A program made the translations under genes and the position numbers. Of a stretch of 64,000 nucleotides of DNA, positions 12,401 through 24,286 are shown in pieces (positions within the stretch are counted from its first letter, which is position 1; every line of letters starts with the position of its first letter). Where the stretch lies: contig CM067344.1 in the NCBI GenBank assembly GCA_034190875.2, forward strand, positions 13,998,801 through 14,062,800. The letters are read 5' to 3'. Under the pieces are notes generated by a model. It ran no database searches, had not been told where the DNA came from, and saw nothing but the letters and a program-made list of their open reading frames with translations. The DNA is from Urechis unicinctus. Taxonomy: Eukaryota > Annelida > Polychaeta > Xenopneusta > Urechidae.

Positions 12401-13386
12401 ATCACCATTCACCGTGCTGATATAAGTACATACTTAATATGTCGAGATGGAGCAGAAACTCGGCTCACACAAGTCACGAGTAGCAAGTCAGGTTGTCACA
12501 CATTAGAATCGAACCCAAATGTTACGGCAATATGCGACTGTAACCGGCTACAATATATAATGAAAATTCACAGGCCTAGGATCTGGTTTAAAGCTGTTCT
12601 GTTACTACCTGTTATGGCATGGTAGGTGAGTGAGACGCACACTTGCTCGATAATCTATACCAATGCATAGTGCTTTATGTTATATGGAGTGTTAGTTACT
12701 CCTCCACGCTGATACGTTTCGCAAATTTCGATATGTTATGCAAATTACGTTATATTATCTAATCTAAGTCAAATCATTATAGAAATGAAATACAACTTCG
12801 GTGTATTACGGCGCTTTTAATAACGATGTGATATCGCGACGGTGATGCGTTTGGGGTGGGGGTTTCTTTTGTTTTGCAAAATGAATTTCCTAATGTTGAT
12901 GCAACATTGTATATAAGTTTAAATTAAATGGATGCCACGCTTAACATATAAAATATTTTTAAAGTTTTTAAGAAGCATGGAACTAAACAATCAAGGAAGA
13001 CAAATCAGAGAGTGTTTACCATATTCCTTATTGTACGGGGACACAACCTCAGTACTCAAGAATCTCAGACCAAACGAGAATATTACTGAAAAGATCATTC
13101 ATTCACCACCATTTGTCAAATATATGCATTTAGATAACAGAATATTTACATTATGTATTCGTTATGTATTAGAGTTCTATCCAGGAGAACAACTACTGAA
13201 TGTATATTGGGTGTAATCTACGAAAATAATTACACCGGTGGCTTATTATATCACAGAAAAATAAGGAAACACTTCACAGCACTTCCAACTTGAATTTGAT
13301 TTAATATGGATCACATCATATGTACAACATAGTGTGGATCAAGCACATAATATACTCCTTAATTACAATTCCAACACCAAGGTTTG
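12401..13386. other. Spacer with an unassigned 94-codon ORF
   Basis: Mostly AT-rich. An open frame at 12932-13216 (plus strand, 94 codons, contains FLRSMELNNQGRQIRECLPY) has no recognisable relatives or motifs. It may be chance or part of the neighbouring transposon remnant. Nothing else was supported. Confidence 0.25.
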
Positions 13387-13760
13387 TTAAGATAGCAGAT
13401 ACACCAACAAATTTGCACTGGAATAAGCAACCTGATTTGCCTCATTTTTGAGAGATTTTAAAAGCCTAATTGGTAGAGCACCTTGTAAAATATTACATAT
13501 ATCTTTCATAAGCCCAATGACGCGCTCCATGTGAGTTCTTACTAGTGACAGTTGCCCAGAGGAATTCAAGGTCTTTTCCTGATAGCCTATTCTGCTCTTA
13601 AGTGAACGTAGGCACACATAGTTTAACACCAGCAATACCAGCCAATTCTTCCTTCGTCTGTCGGCAAGTATCTGGATGATCACATTTAGTCAAAAAATCC
13701 CTTGGCTCTACGCTCAGGTTGTTTCGTGTGACTGGGAAACTTTAAAAAAGAAAACCTTTC
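13387..13760 (-). pseudogene. PIF/Harbinger-like (DDE_Tnp_4) transposase remnant
   Basis: Minus-strand C-terminal fragment of a DDE transposase. In order it shows an ADR-like step (ILADRRRK, about 13670), a frame-shifted stretch CVPTFT..QNRLSGKDLE (about 13620-13570), and then VRTHMERVIGLMKDICNILQGALPI. This matches the family's third acidic residue in the H-x-E-R-x-I-G motif. The two parts are in different frames, so the gene is broken. The N-terminal part was not found. Confidence 0.6.
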
Positions 13761-14700
13761 CCTCGCCATTTTTCATCAATTGTCAGATCTAGCACTACAT
13801 CATTTCGCCATCACGCTATATGCGTACTATAACCTTTTGAATTGTTCTTCGTTACACATCAGACCCTCCGATTGCTTCCACCTCGAACAAAATGGCGGAT
13901 TCGTTGCTAGGCGCGGCGACGGTGGCGCCCTCGGGAAAATGCTCGTTTGCGTTAAATTAGCTCGATTTGTGGAAATACTTTTGCTATAATTAATTAATAA
14001 ACTTTGGGAGAAGTATGCGTTTTCTTCGGCAGGCATCTTTTACAGAAAATTCAAGTCTCCTCAGAACAAGTGCTTCGGGTATCCAACATGTATCGTGGTT
14101 GTCCGGCCCTACACTGGATTGACATCATCACACTTGAGATAATCTAGTGCATGGGTAAAGGGTCAGGCTCTGAGCCTGAATACGTTATATCATCACATAA
14201 TTGCTATATGAGTGTTATAGTATAGACACTATGTAATGCTTATCAGCTTGTAGTCTCATTTGCGTTCAGGCCTCATTCGTAGTATTTTTTTTAGGACAGA
14301 CTTAAACATAGTTTTATATGTTTATATGTGGTGGTTTCCATTGGCTTGATTCGTTGTGACAGTAAAGTGTTATTATGCTGAAATGACTAATAGCTGTGGA
14401 AATGCCTACTCAATATTTGGGAAAGATTCCCTTGTATTTGTCTTGTCATTATTGTTATGCATACCATCATTAACTGTCAGTGATGATAAGATCCAATTTT
14501 TGTAATGTTTATTACAAATTGTGATAATGACAATATTCATAATATAGTGTGGATTGGTTAGCGGTTTCGATAGCCTCTCTATACAGACCAGATGGTTCAA
14601 CATTTGTCCATGATTAATTCAAGTTGAATGAAGAATAATTGTATTTACTTGAAACAAGGATATAGATGGCAGGTAGAAATGATAAATTTATTTAGTTTTA
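13761..14700. other. Spacer between transposon remnants
   Basis: Nothing recognisable as a gene. A short GC-rich patch at 13890-13950 lies in otherwise AT-rich DNA. It may be the end region of the Harbinger-like element. Confidence 0.25.
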
Positions 14701-14709
14701 ACTTAATAT

Positions 14710-14965
14710 AAATTACATTTTCTAAATGAAATATCTTATTACAGATGACACATATGGGTTTCCCTCATAAATATGCTAATGACCAAAAATTTTGGAAAAA
14801 TGCCAAAATGCTGATTGGTTATGAAATACTGACCAATCTCCATCTTGAACACGCTCACGCGGGCAAAATATCGCGCAACGAATTGCTACATGCTGCTTGA
14901 CCGTATATAATGTTCTGCATATGTCCAGTTTCCCTGATTTGACCGAATGAGCTCAACAAAAGATT
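14710..14965 (-). repeat. Inverted diverged copy of an internal segment of the 3-kb tandem unit
   Basis: The reverse complement of this segment follows 16160-16400 of the first array unit: ACCCATATGTGTCATCTGTAAT, CCAATCAGCATTTTGGCATTTTT, TATATACGGTCAAGCAGCATGTAG and GAGCGTGTTCAAGAT all recur in order. It is more diverged than any pair of array units. It may be a terminal or promoter part of the same element family inserted separately. Confidence 0.65.
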
Positions 14966-15249
14966 AACACCGTACTCAATGATGCCCTCAACTTAAATAA
15001 GTGAAGGTGAGGAAGTAATGGAGCGCGTAATGATTTACAGCTACCATTCGTGTGGTTCATCGTTTTAGAGAGGCACCGTTATCGATGGAACGACACAACT
15101 AAATAAAACAGATTTCTACAGTACATCACGAATATTTCCAGTCAAATAATGATGTTGAAAAAATTAAAAGTAAATTGTGCGGCTAAAATTAAAAGATGGC
15201 ATTATGCGTTAAACGTAGCTATGTATTAACAAAATGATCCCTGAGTGCC

Positions 15250-18200
15250 CGACATGGGGCTGAACAGCCTCTTTAAAGCTTTTTCAATTACCCATGCACG
15301 TAGGGTGTGTTTCGTCGCAGGGTAGTAAGGTGGAATGGTGATACGGAAGTCGCCGTTCGACTGATGTATTCACGAATGTGGACACAGAGTTTTTTGTCTT
15401 GAATGGCATGCAGTACAATGGGTGGTACTTGGTGACCCGGTCGCTCTTGTTTCGCCCCAAACCGTTGCTGTAAAATCACACAACGGCGAGATAATTTAAA
15501 ACTCTGTGGCGCTGTATCTAATTAGGTTAGGTCACTTAACCTTATCATGGATAAAAGCGCGATCAACACTAAAGTCTTATGCGACAGATTGGCAAGCTTT
15601 AAGATAAAAGATATTTGATGACGTCAGCAGCGTCCCATGTCTTTCGTATATGTTTATTAGCTGGAGGCCTGTTCAAGAATGCTGCTTTCATGAAGCGTAT
15701 CACCAGAGGGTGAGTGCTGGGTGTGGTATATTCGCCAGGAAAGGAATCCCCATGGGAGTCCTATGGCCAGCATACCAACATGTTGCTACTGTAGACAGTG
15801 TAGCCTCAGAAAGGCATCCCATGCCATAGTGCACGGCGGTCCACCGTTAGCTAGTGGGGCAACTCTGGGGCAGCGAACCTCGGTTTTGTATGGTTTATCA
15901 ATCTTATTGACAGAGATGCGCCTTTACTTACCCCCTCCTCTAGCTGCCTTTCAAAGGGCCGCAAGTCCCGGTAACGCAAAACCACTTGTTGAAAAGGGTC
16001 TTCAGTTGTGGTAGGAAGAGGATCCAAAATCCCGTCGAGAGAAGGGAATATTTGACCGAGCTCTTGTTCTGTAGCTAGAGATTGCTGTTGGTAGATGACG
16101 GGTAGTCCTCAGAGATATTAGAGAAGCATCCGTCCAGGGGATCACGGTGGTTAGAGAGGGAAAATCAGAGAAACTGTACATATGCAGAGCGTTATATACG
16201 GTCAAGCAGCATGTAGTAATTCGTTGCGCGGTATAAGGCCCACGTGAGCGTGTTCAAGATAGAGATCGGTCAGTTTTTTCACAACCAATCAGCATTTTGG
16301 CATTTTTCCAACATTTTCGGTCGTTAGCACATTCATGAGGGATACCCATATGTGTCATCTGTAATAAGATATTTCTACATTCTACAAATTGCTTCTTATC
16401 TTGCCAGTGTCCATTACATGACTTGTGTCTACTTGGTGGATAGCTTACATGTCAAATAAGTAAAATTGGCACAACCAAAAGATACACACCCGCTTGTCAA
16501 AGGTTGCATGTTTCGTTTCTTGTCACGTGATCTGCCCCCAGACTGAGCAAATGAGACAGCTGATGTGAGGCGAACTGTTTAAACGATTAAGTCTGGGGTC
16601 GGAACACGCATAAAAGATCGCGCCTAGATCGCACTGCGCAGATTGTCGCCCATATGTTTCGAAATCTGTCCCGTCTGAGGGGCTTTCGTCGTCGCTATCT
16701 CTTTCATTCGCTTTTTGTTTTCATTTTTCCGAACTAGACGTCTTCTTCCTTAGCTCGTATTGGTAAGGCTGAAGGTGTCCCCTTTCAAACCGCAACTTAA
16801 TGCGTAAAAATAGTCTGTAACAAGCCAAGCCGCTCGTAAAACGAGTTCCAGATTGCCAACGCACTGCCAGTAAACAACGCGACCGCTTTCTACCAGTGAC
16901 GTCACACCACAAAATTGGCGACGATTACGAAATCCTCCCCGAACCAAGCTTTCGAAAAATAAACGAGAAAAAAACCATCCTTACTACAGTACTTGTCTTT
17001 AACACCGTGAAATATTCAATAAATGAGTGAAGTCCAAGATGTTATAATATGGAACATTTGGCTGGAGTATCACTTTAAGTGTCATCATCCACTTGGCGCA
17101 AACCAGAGGCCCGAACCTGGATAAGAGTCCCTTCCGCTGTGATAATGGTCCCACGTGAAACCTGGGCGCCACCAGACCGCTGTCCGCTCATAATATGGTT
17201 ATCACAATTCAGACACACTCTCCATGGCAGACATGTTTGACGCTTCGCTAACATAACATGCGAATCCTAGCCTGCGCAGAAGCCGATGCGCAAGGAGATC
17301 GATTCAGACTTAGCTCTTATCATGATCATTGTAGGTACCCACAAAGAGCGCTGCCCGGGCATATGGTAATCAGCGTCAGCTGCCCCACACATGCGAGAGA
17401 AAGGATACAACAAATAGATTGTCAACATGTTTGTGACACTCTATCTCCAAAGTACGTTGACTTTGTCCCTGTGTTGATGTTTTTAGTTTAACCCAACACT
17501 GCAAATGTAAAAACGGAATGTTCGCCCGAGTTGTCATTTTGCTATTATATTAACAGCAACTATTGTGGTTGCAAATGATCGGCATATATGAAATTACAGT
17601 TGGTAGGAGTTCGACATTTACATTTTGCGACTGTTTCATAAAAACAATGCAATGCAATTATGAAGCGACTTTCAATTTGAGAACAATTCATGAGCTGCAT
17701 TTCATCCTCAACTTTCATCCTCGCTTCGTGTTTTTAACAGCTTGAAGGACCGTTATGTTAACCGAGTCTATGTGCTAGAAACTGGGGCGGAGACATCTCA
17801 ACAAGCCTTGATGAAGCTTCTCGGAGATGCAATCCAGCCTTTTCTTCTTGGGATGCAAAGGGTGATTGTTGTTTATTGCGTGTGATGGTAGCATTTCAAA
17901 GGGACCCTTATGATGGCACTTGCATTAAATGTAACATATGTTACAACAGCAAATTAATAAGTAACTTCATAGTGAAAAACAGTGTCGGCGAAAAAAAGTT
18001 CAGGGCTTGTGAAAATACTTTGTGAACTACCTGCCCGGATGGCAGACCAATGTTTATATATTGCCAATAAGTATAACACATATGGGGCTTGGGCAACTAA
18101 AAAAATACTTAAGAGTCTCCCAATTTCTGGAGTTGGTGGCTCAAACCCAAGCTTAATAGCTACTAAACATCTCGGCTTAATATCTGGCTGCATCTTTTGT

Positions 18201-18259
18201 CATCACAACTATCATTGGCTGATATTCAGGCCCAGCTTGTTTTATAACATGTATTTTTC
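15250..18259 (-). repeat. Array unit 1
   Basis: The leftmost unit, 3,010 bp, and the most diverged. Unit-1-specific bases include TGGTGACCCGG where units 2-5 have TGGGGACCCGG, and four extra T after AAAGC at about 15281. In its right part it shares variants with unit 5 (see that entry). Confidence 0.85.
15290..15712 (-). pseudogene. Tyrosine recombinase fragment, unit 1
   Basis: Minus-strand DIRS/Crypton-type tyrosine recombinase piece. In order: LVIRFMKAAFLNRPP, TWDAADVIKYL, then a core with the first catalytic-type arginine (SMIRLSDL), QVPPIVLHAIQDKKLCV and IREYISRT. This matches the family layout from the RPP/TWD region to the linker before HxxR. The HxxR and nucleophile tyrosine are absent because the unit ends just after. 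Internal stops and frame shifts are present. Confidence 0.6.
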
Positions 18260-21200
18260 CGACATGGGGCTGAACAGCCTCTTTAAAGCTTCAATTACCC
18301 ATGCACGTAGGGGTGTGTTTCGTCGCAGGGTAGTAAGGTGGAATGGTGATACGGAAGTCGCCGTTCGACTGATGTATTCACGAATGTAGACACAGAGTTT
18401 TTTGTCTTGAATGGCATGCAGTACAATGGGTGGTACTTGGGGACCCGGTCGCTCTTGTTTCGCCCCAAACCGTTGCTGTAAAATCACACAACGGCGAGAG
18501 ATATTTAAAACTCTGTGGCGCTGTATCTAATTAGGTTAGGTCACTTAACCTTATCATGGATAAAAGCGCGATCAACACTAAAGTCTTATGCGACAGATTG
18601 GCAAGCTTTAAGATAAAAGATATTTGATGACGTCAGCAGCGTCCCATGTCATTCGTATATGTTTATTAGCTGGAGCCTGTTCAAGAATGCTGCTTTCATG
18701 AAGCGTATCACCAGAGGGTGAGTGCTGGGTGTGGTAGATTCGCCAGGAAAGGAATCCCCATGGGAGTCCTATGGCCAGCATACCAACATGTTGCTACTGT
18801 AGACAGTGTAGCCTCAGAAAGGCATCCCATGCCATAGTGCACGGCGGTCCACCGTTAGCTAGTGGGGCAACTCTGGGGCAGCGAACCTCGGTTTTGTATG
18901 GTTTATCAATCTTATTGACAGAGATGCGCCTTTACTTACCCCCTCCTCTAGCTGCCTTTCAAAGGGCCGCAAGTCCCGGTAACGCAAAACCACTTGTTGA
19001 AAAGGGTCTTCAGTTGTGGTAGGAAGAGGATCCAAAATCCCGTCGAGAGAAGGGAATATTTGACCGAGCTCTTGTTCTGTAGCTAGAGATTGCTGTTGGT
19101 AGATCACGGGTAGTCCTCAGAGATATTAGAGAAGCATCCGACCAGGGGATCACGGTGGTTAGAGAGGGAAAATCAGAGAAACTGTACATATGCAGAGCAT
19201 TATATACGGTCAAGCAGCATGTAGTAATTCGTTGCGCGGTATAAGGCCCACGTGAGCGTGTTCAAGATAGAGATCGGTCAGTTTTTCACAACCAATCAGC
19301 ATTTTGGCATTTTTCCAACATTTTCGGTCATTAGCAATTCATGAGGGATACCCATATGTGTCATCTGTAATAAGATATTTCCACATTCTACAAATTGCTT
19401 CTTATCTTGCCAGTGTCCATTACATGACTTGTGTCTACTTGGTGGATAGCTTACATGTCAAATAAGTAAAATTGGCACAACCAAAAGATACACACCCGCT
19501 TGTCAAAGGTTGCCTGTTTCGTTTCTTGTCACATGATCTGCCCCCAGACTGAGCACATGAGACAGCTGATGTGAGGCGAACTGTTTTTAAACGATTAAGT
19601 CTGGGGTCGGAACACGCATAAAAGATCGCGCCTAGATCGCACTGCGCAGATAGTCGCCCATATGTTTCGAAATCTGACCCGTCTGAGGGGCTTTCTTCGT
19701 CGCTATCTCTTTCATTTCGCTTTTTTTTTTTTTTTTTTTTCCGAACTAGATGTCTTCTTCCTTGGCTCGTATTGGTAAGGCTGAAGGTGTCCCCTTTCAA
19801 ACCGCAACTTAATGCGTAAAAATAGTATGTAACAAGCCAAGCCGCTCGTAAAACGAGTTCCAGATTGCCAACGCACTGCCAGTAAACAACGCGACCGCTT
19901 TTCTACCAGTGACGTCACACCACAAAAATTGGCGACGATTACGAAATCCTCCCCGAACCAAGCTTTCGAAAAATAAACGAGGAAAACCATCCTTACTACA
20001 GTACTTGTCTTTAAAACCGTGAAATATTCAATAAATGAGTGAAGTCCAAGATGTTATAATGTGGAACATTTGGCTGGAGTATCACTTTAAGTGTCATCGT
20101 CCACTTGGCGCAAACCGAGGCCCGAACCTGGATAAGAGTCCCTTCCGCTGTGATAATGGTCCCACGTGAAACCTGGGCGTCACCAGACCGCTGTCCGCTC
20201 ATAATATGGTTATCATAATTCAGACACAATCTCCATGGCAGACATGTTTGACGCTTCGCTAACATAACATGCGAATCCTAGCCTGCGCAGAAGCCGATGC
20301 GCAAGGAGATCGATTCAGACTTAGCTCTTATCATGATCATTGTAGGTACCCACAAAGAGCGCTGCCCGGGCATATGGTAATCAGCGTCAGCTGCCCCACA
20401 CATGCGAGAGAAAGGATACAACAAATAGATTGTCAACATGTTTGTGACACTCTATCTCCAAAGTACGTTGACTTTGTCCCTGTGTTGATGTTTTTAGTTT
20501 AACCCAACACTGCAAATGTAAAAACGGAATGTTCGCCCGAGTTGCATTTTGCTATTATATTAACAGCAACTATTGTGGTTGCAAATGATCGGCATATATG
20601 AAACTTACAGTTGGTAGGAGTTCGACATTTACATTTTAACGACTGTTTGCATAAAAAAATGCAATGCAATATGAATGCGACTTTCAAACAATGAACAATT
20701 CATGAGCTGCATTTGAGAACCCAACTTTCATCCTCGCTTCGTGTTTTTAACAGCTTGAAGGACCGTTATGTTAACCGAGTCTATGTGCTAGAAACTGGGG
20801 CGGAGACATCTCAACAAGCCTTGATGAAGCTTCTCGGAGATGCAATCCAGCCTCTTCTTCTTGGGATGCAAAGGGTGATTGATGTTTATTGCGTGTGATG
20901 GTAGCATTTCAAAGGGACCCTTATGATGGCACTTGCATTAAATGTAACATATGTTACAACAGCAAATTAATAAGTAACTTCATAGTGAAAAACAGTGTCG
21001 GCGAAAAAAAGTTCAGGGCTTGTGAAAATACTTTGTGAACTACCTGCCCGGATGGCAGACCAATGTTTATATATTGCCAATAAGTATAACACATATGGGG
21101 CTTGGGCAACTAAAAAAATACTTAAGAGTCTCCCAATTTCTGGAGTTGGTGGCTCAAACCCAAGCTTAATAGCTACTAAACATCTCGGCTTAATATCTGG

Positions 21201-21273
21201 CTGCATCTTTTGTCATCACAACTATCATTGGCTGATATTCAGGCCCAGCTTGTTTTATAACATGTATTTTTTC
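18260..21273 (-). repeat. Array unit 2
   Basis: 3,014 bp, nearly identical to units 3 and 4. It has the longest poly-T run on the plus strand (19722-19740), within a lysine-codon stretch of a minus-strand frame. Confidence 0.85.
18297..18720 (-). pseudogene. Tyrosine recombinase fragment, unit 2 (longer frame)
   Basis: As in unit 1, but one extra G in the plus-strand run at 18309-18312 keeps the frame open past the usual break and adds RAWVIEALKRLFSPMSEKYML to the end. That fits the family's helix before the HxxR motif (T-L-x-R-W-V-like). The catalytic HxxR and Tyr are still absent. Confidence 0.6.
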
Positions 21274-24200
21274 CGACATGGGGCTGAACAGCCTCTTTAA
21301 AGCTTCAATTACCCATGCACGTAGGGTGTGTTTCGTCGCAGGGTAGTAAGGTGGAATGGTGATACGGAAGTCGCCGTTCGACTGATGTATTCACGAATGT
21401 AGACACAGAGTTTTTTGTCTTGAATGGCATGCAGTACAATGGGTGGTACTTGGGGACCCGGTCGCTCTTGTTTCGCCCCAAACCGTTGCTGTAAAATCAC
21501 ACAACGGCGAGATAATTTAAAACTCTGTGGCGCTGTATCTAATTAGGTTAGGTCACTTAACCTTATCATGGATAAAAGCGCGATCAACACTAAAGTCTTA
21601 TGCGACAGATTGGCAAGCTTTAAGATAAAAGATATTTGATGACGTCAGCAGCGTCCCATGTCATTCGTATATGTTTATTAGCTGGAGGCCTGTTCAAGAA
21701 TGCTGCTTTCATGAAGCGTATCACCAGAGGGTGAGTGCTGGGTGTGGTAGATTCGCCAGGAAAGGAATCCCCATGGGAGTCCTATGGCCAGCATACCAAC
21801 ATGTTGCTACTGTAGACAGTGTAGCCTCAGAAAGGCATCCCATGCCATAGTGCACGGCGGTCCACCGTTAGCTAGTGGGGCAACTCTGGGGCAGCGAACC
21901 TCGGTTTTGTATGGTTTATCAATCTTATTGACAGAGATGCGCCTTTACTTACCCCCTCCTCTAGCTGCCTTTCAAAGGGCCGCAAGTCCCGGTAACGCAA
22001 AACCACTTGTTGAAAAGGGTCTTCAGTTGTGGTAGGAAGAGGATCCAAAATCCCGTCGAGAGAAGGGAATATTTGACCGAGCTCTTGTTCTGTAGCTAGA
22101 GATTGCTGTTGGTAGATCACGGGTAGTCCTCAGAGATATTAGAGAAGCATCCGACCAGGGGATCACGGTGGTTAGAGAGGGAAAATCAGAGAAACTGTAC
22201 ATATGCAGAGCATTATATACGGTCAAGCAGCATGTAGTAATTCGTTGCGCGGTATAAGGCCCACGTGAGCGTGTTCAAGATAGAGATCGGTCAGTTTTTC
22301 ACAACCAATCAGCATCTTGGAATTTTTCTAATATTTTCGGTCATTAGCATATTCATGAGGGATACCCATATGTGTCATCTGTAATAAGATATTTCCACAT
22401 TCTACAAATTGCTTCTTATCTTGCCAGTGTCCATTACATGACTTGTGTCTACTTGGTGGATAGCTTACATGTCAAATAAGTAAAATTGGCACAACCAAAA
22501 GATACACACCCGCTTGTCAAAGGTTGCCTGTTTCGTTTCTTGTCACATGATCTGCCCCCAGACTGAGCACATGAGACAGCTGATGTGAGGCGAACTGTTT
22601 TAAAAAACGATTAAGTCTGGGGTCGGAACACGCATAAAAGATCGCGCCTAGATCGCACTGCGCAGATAGTCGCCCATATGTTTCGAAATCTGACCCGTCT
22701 GAGGGGCTTTCTTCGTCACTATCTCTTTCATTCGCTTTTTTTTTTTCATTTTTCCGAACTAGATGTCTTCTTCCTTGGCTCGTATTGGTAAGGCTGAAGG
22801 TGTCCCCTTTCAAACCGCAACTTAATGCGTAAAAATAGTATGTAACAAGCCAAGCCGCTCGTAAAACGAGTTCCAGATTGCCAACGCACTGCCAGTAAAC
22901 AACGCGACCGCTTTCTACCAGTGACGTCACACCACAAAATTGGCGACGATTACGAAATCCTCCCCGAACCAAGCTTTCGAAAAATAAACGAGGAAAACCA
23001 TCCTTACTACAGTACTTGTCTTTAAAACCGTGAAATATTCAATAAATGAGTGAAGTCCAAGATGTTATAATGTGGAACATTTGGCTGGAGTATCACTTTA
23101 AGTGTCATCGTCCACTTGGCGCAAACCGAGGCCCGAACCTGGATAAGAGTCCCTTCCGCTGTGATAATGGTCCCACGTGAAACCTGGGCGTCACCAGACC
23201 GCTGTCCGCTCATAATATGGTTATCATAATTCAGACACAATCTCCATGGCAGACATGTTTGACGCTTCGCTAACATAACATGCGAATCCTAGCCTGCGCA
23301 GAAGCCGATGCGCAAGGAGATCGATTCAGACTTAGCTCTTATCATGATCATTGTAGGTACCCACAAAGAGCGCTGCCCGGGCATATGGTAATCAGCGTCA
23401 GCTGCCCCACACATGCGAGAGAAGGATACAACAAATAGATTGTCAACATGTTTGTGACACTCTATCTCCAAAGTACGTTGACTTTGTCCCTGTGTTGATG
23501 TTTTTAGTTTTAACCCAACACTGCAAATGTAAAAACGGAATGTTCGCCCGAGTTGCATTTTGCTATTATATTAACAGCAACTATTGTGGTTGCAAATGAT
23601 CGGCATATATGAAACTTACAGTTGGTAGGAGTTCGACATTTATTTTTTTTAACGACTGTTTGCATAAAAAAATGCAATGCAATATGAATGCGACTTTCAA
23701 ACAATGAACAATTCATGAGCTGCATTTGAGAACCCAACTTTCATCCTCGCTTCGTGTTTTTAACAGCTTGAAGGACCGTTATGTTAACCGAGTCTATGTG
23801 CTAGAAACTGGGGCGGAGACATCTCAACAAGCCTTGATGAAGCTTCTCGGAGATGCAATCCAGCCTCTTCTTCTTGGGATGCAAAGGGTGATTGATGTTT
23901 ATTGCGTGTGATGGTAGCATTTCAAAGGGACCCTTATGATGGCACTTGCATTAAATGTAACATATGTTACAACAGCAAATTAATAAGTAACTTCATAGTG
24001 AAAAACAGTGTCGGCGAAAAAAAGTTCAGGGCTTGTGAAAATACTTTGTGAACTACCTGCCCGGATGGCAGACCAATGTTTATATATTGCCAATAAGTAT
24101 AACACATATGGGGCTTGGGCAACTAAAAAAATACTTAAGAGTCTCCCAATTTCTGGAGTTGGTGGCTCAAACCCAAGCTTAATAGCTACTAAACATCTCG

Positions 24201-24286
24201 GCTTAATATCTGGCTGCATCTTTTGTCATCACAACTATCATTGGCTGATATTCAGGCCCAGCTTGTTTTATAACATGTATTTTTTC
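21274..24286 (-). repeat. Array unit 3
   Basis: 3,013 bp, nearly identical to units 2 and 4; differences are mainly homopolymer length. It carries the same minus-strand frames, including a 58-residue exon-like segment (about 22125-21947; LATEQELGQIFPSLDGILD) ending at a GTAAGT donor. Confidence 0.85.
21300..21735 (-). pseudogene. Tyrosine recombinase fragment, unit 3
   Basis: Same segment as in unit 1, with the one-base-shorter G run, so the frame stops at TLRRNTPYVHG. The upstream part (LVIRFMKAAFLNRPP) is in another frame and may be joined by splicing or be frameshifted. Confidence 0.6.
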
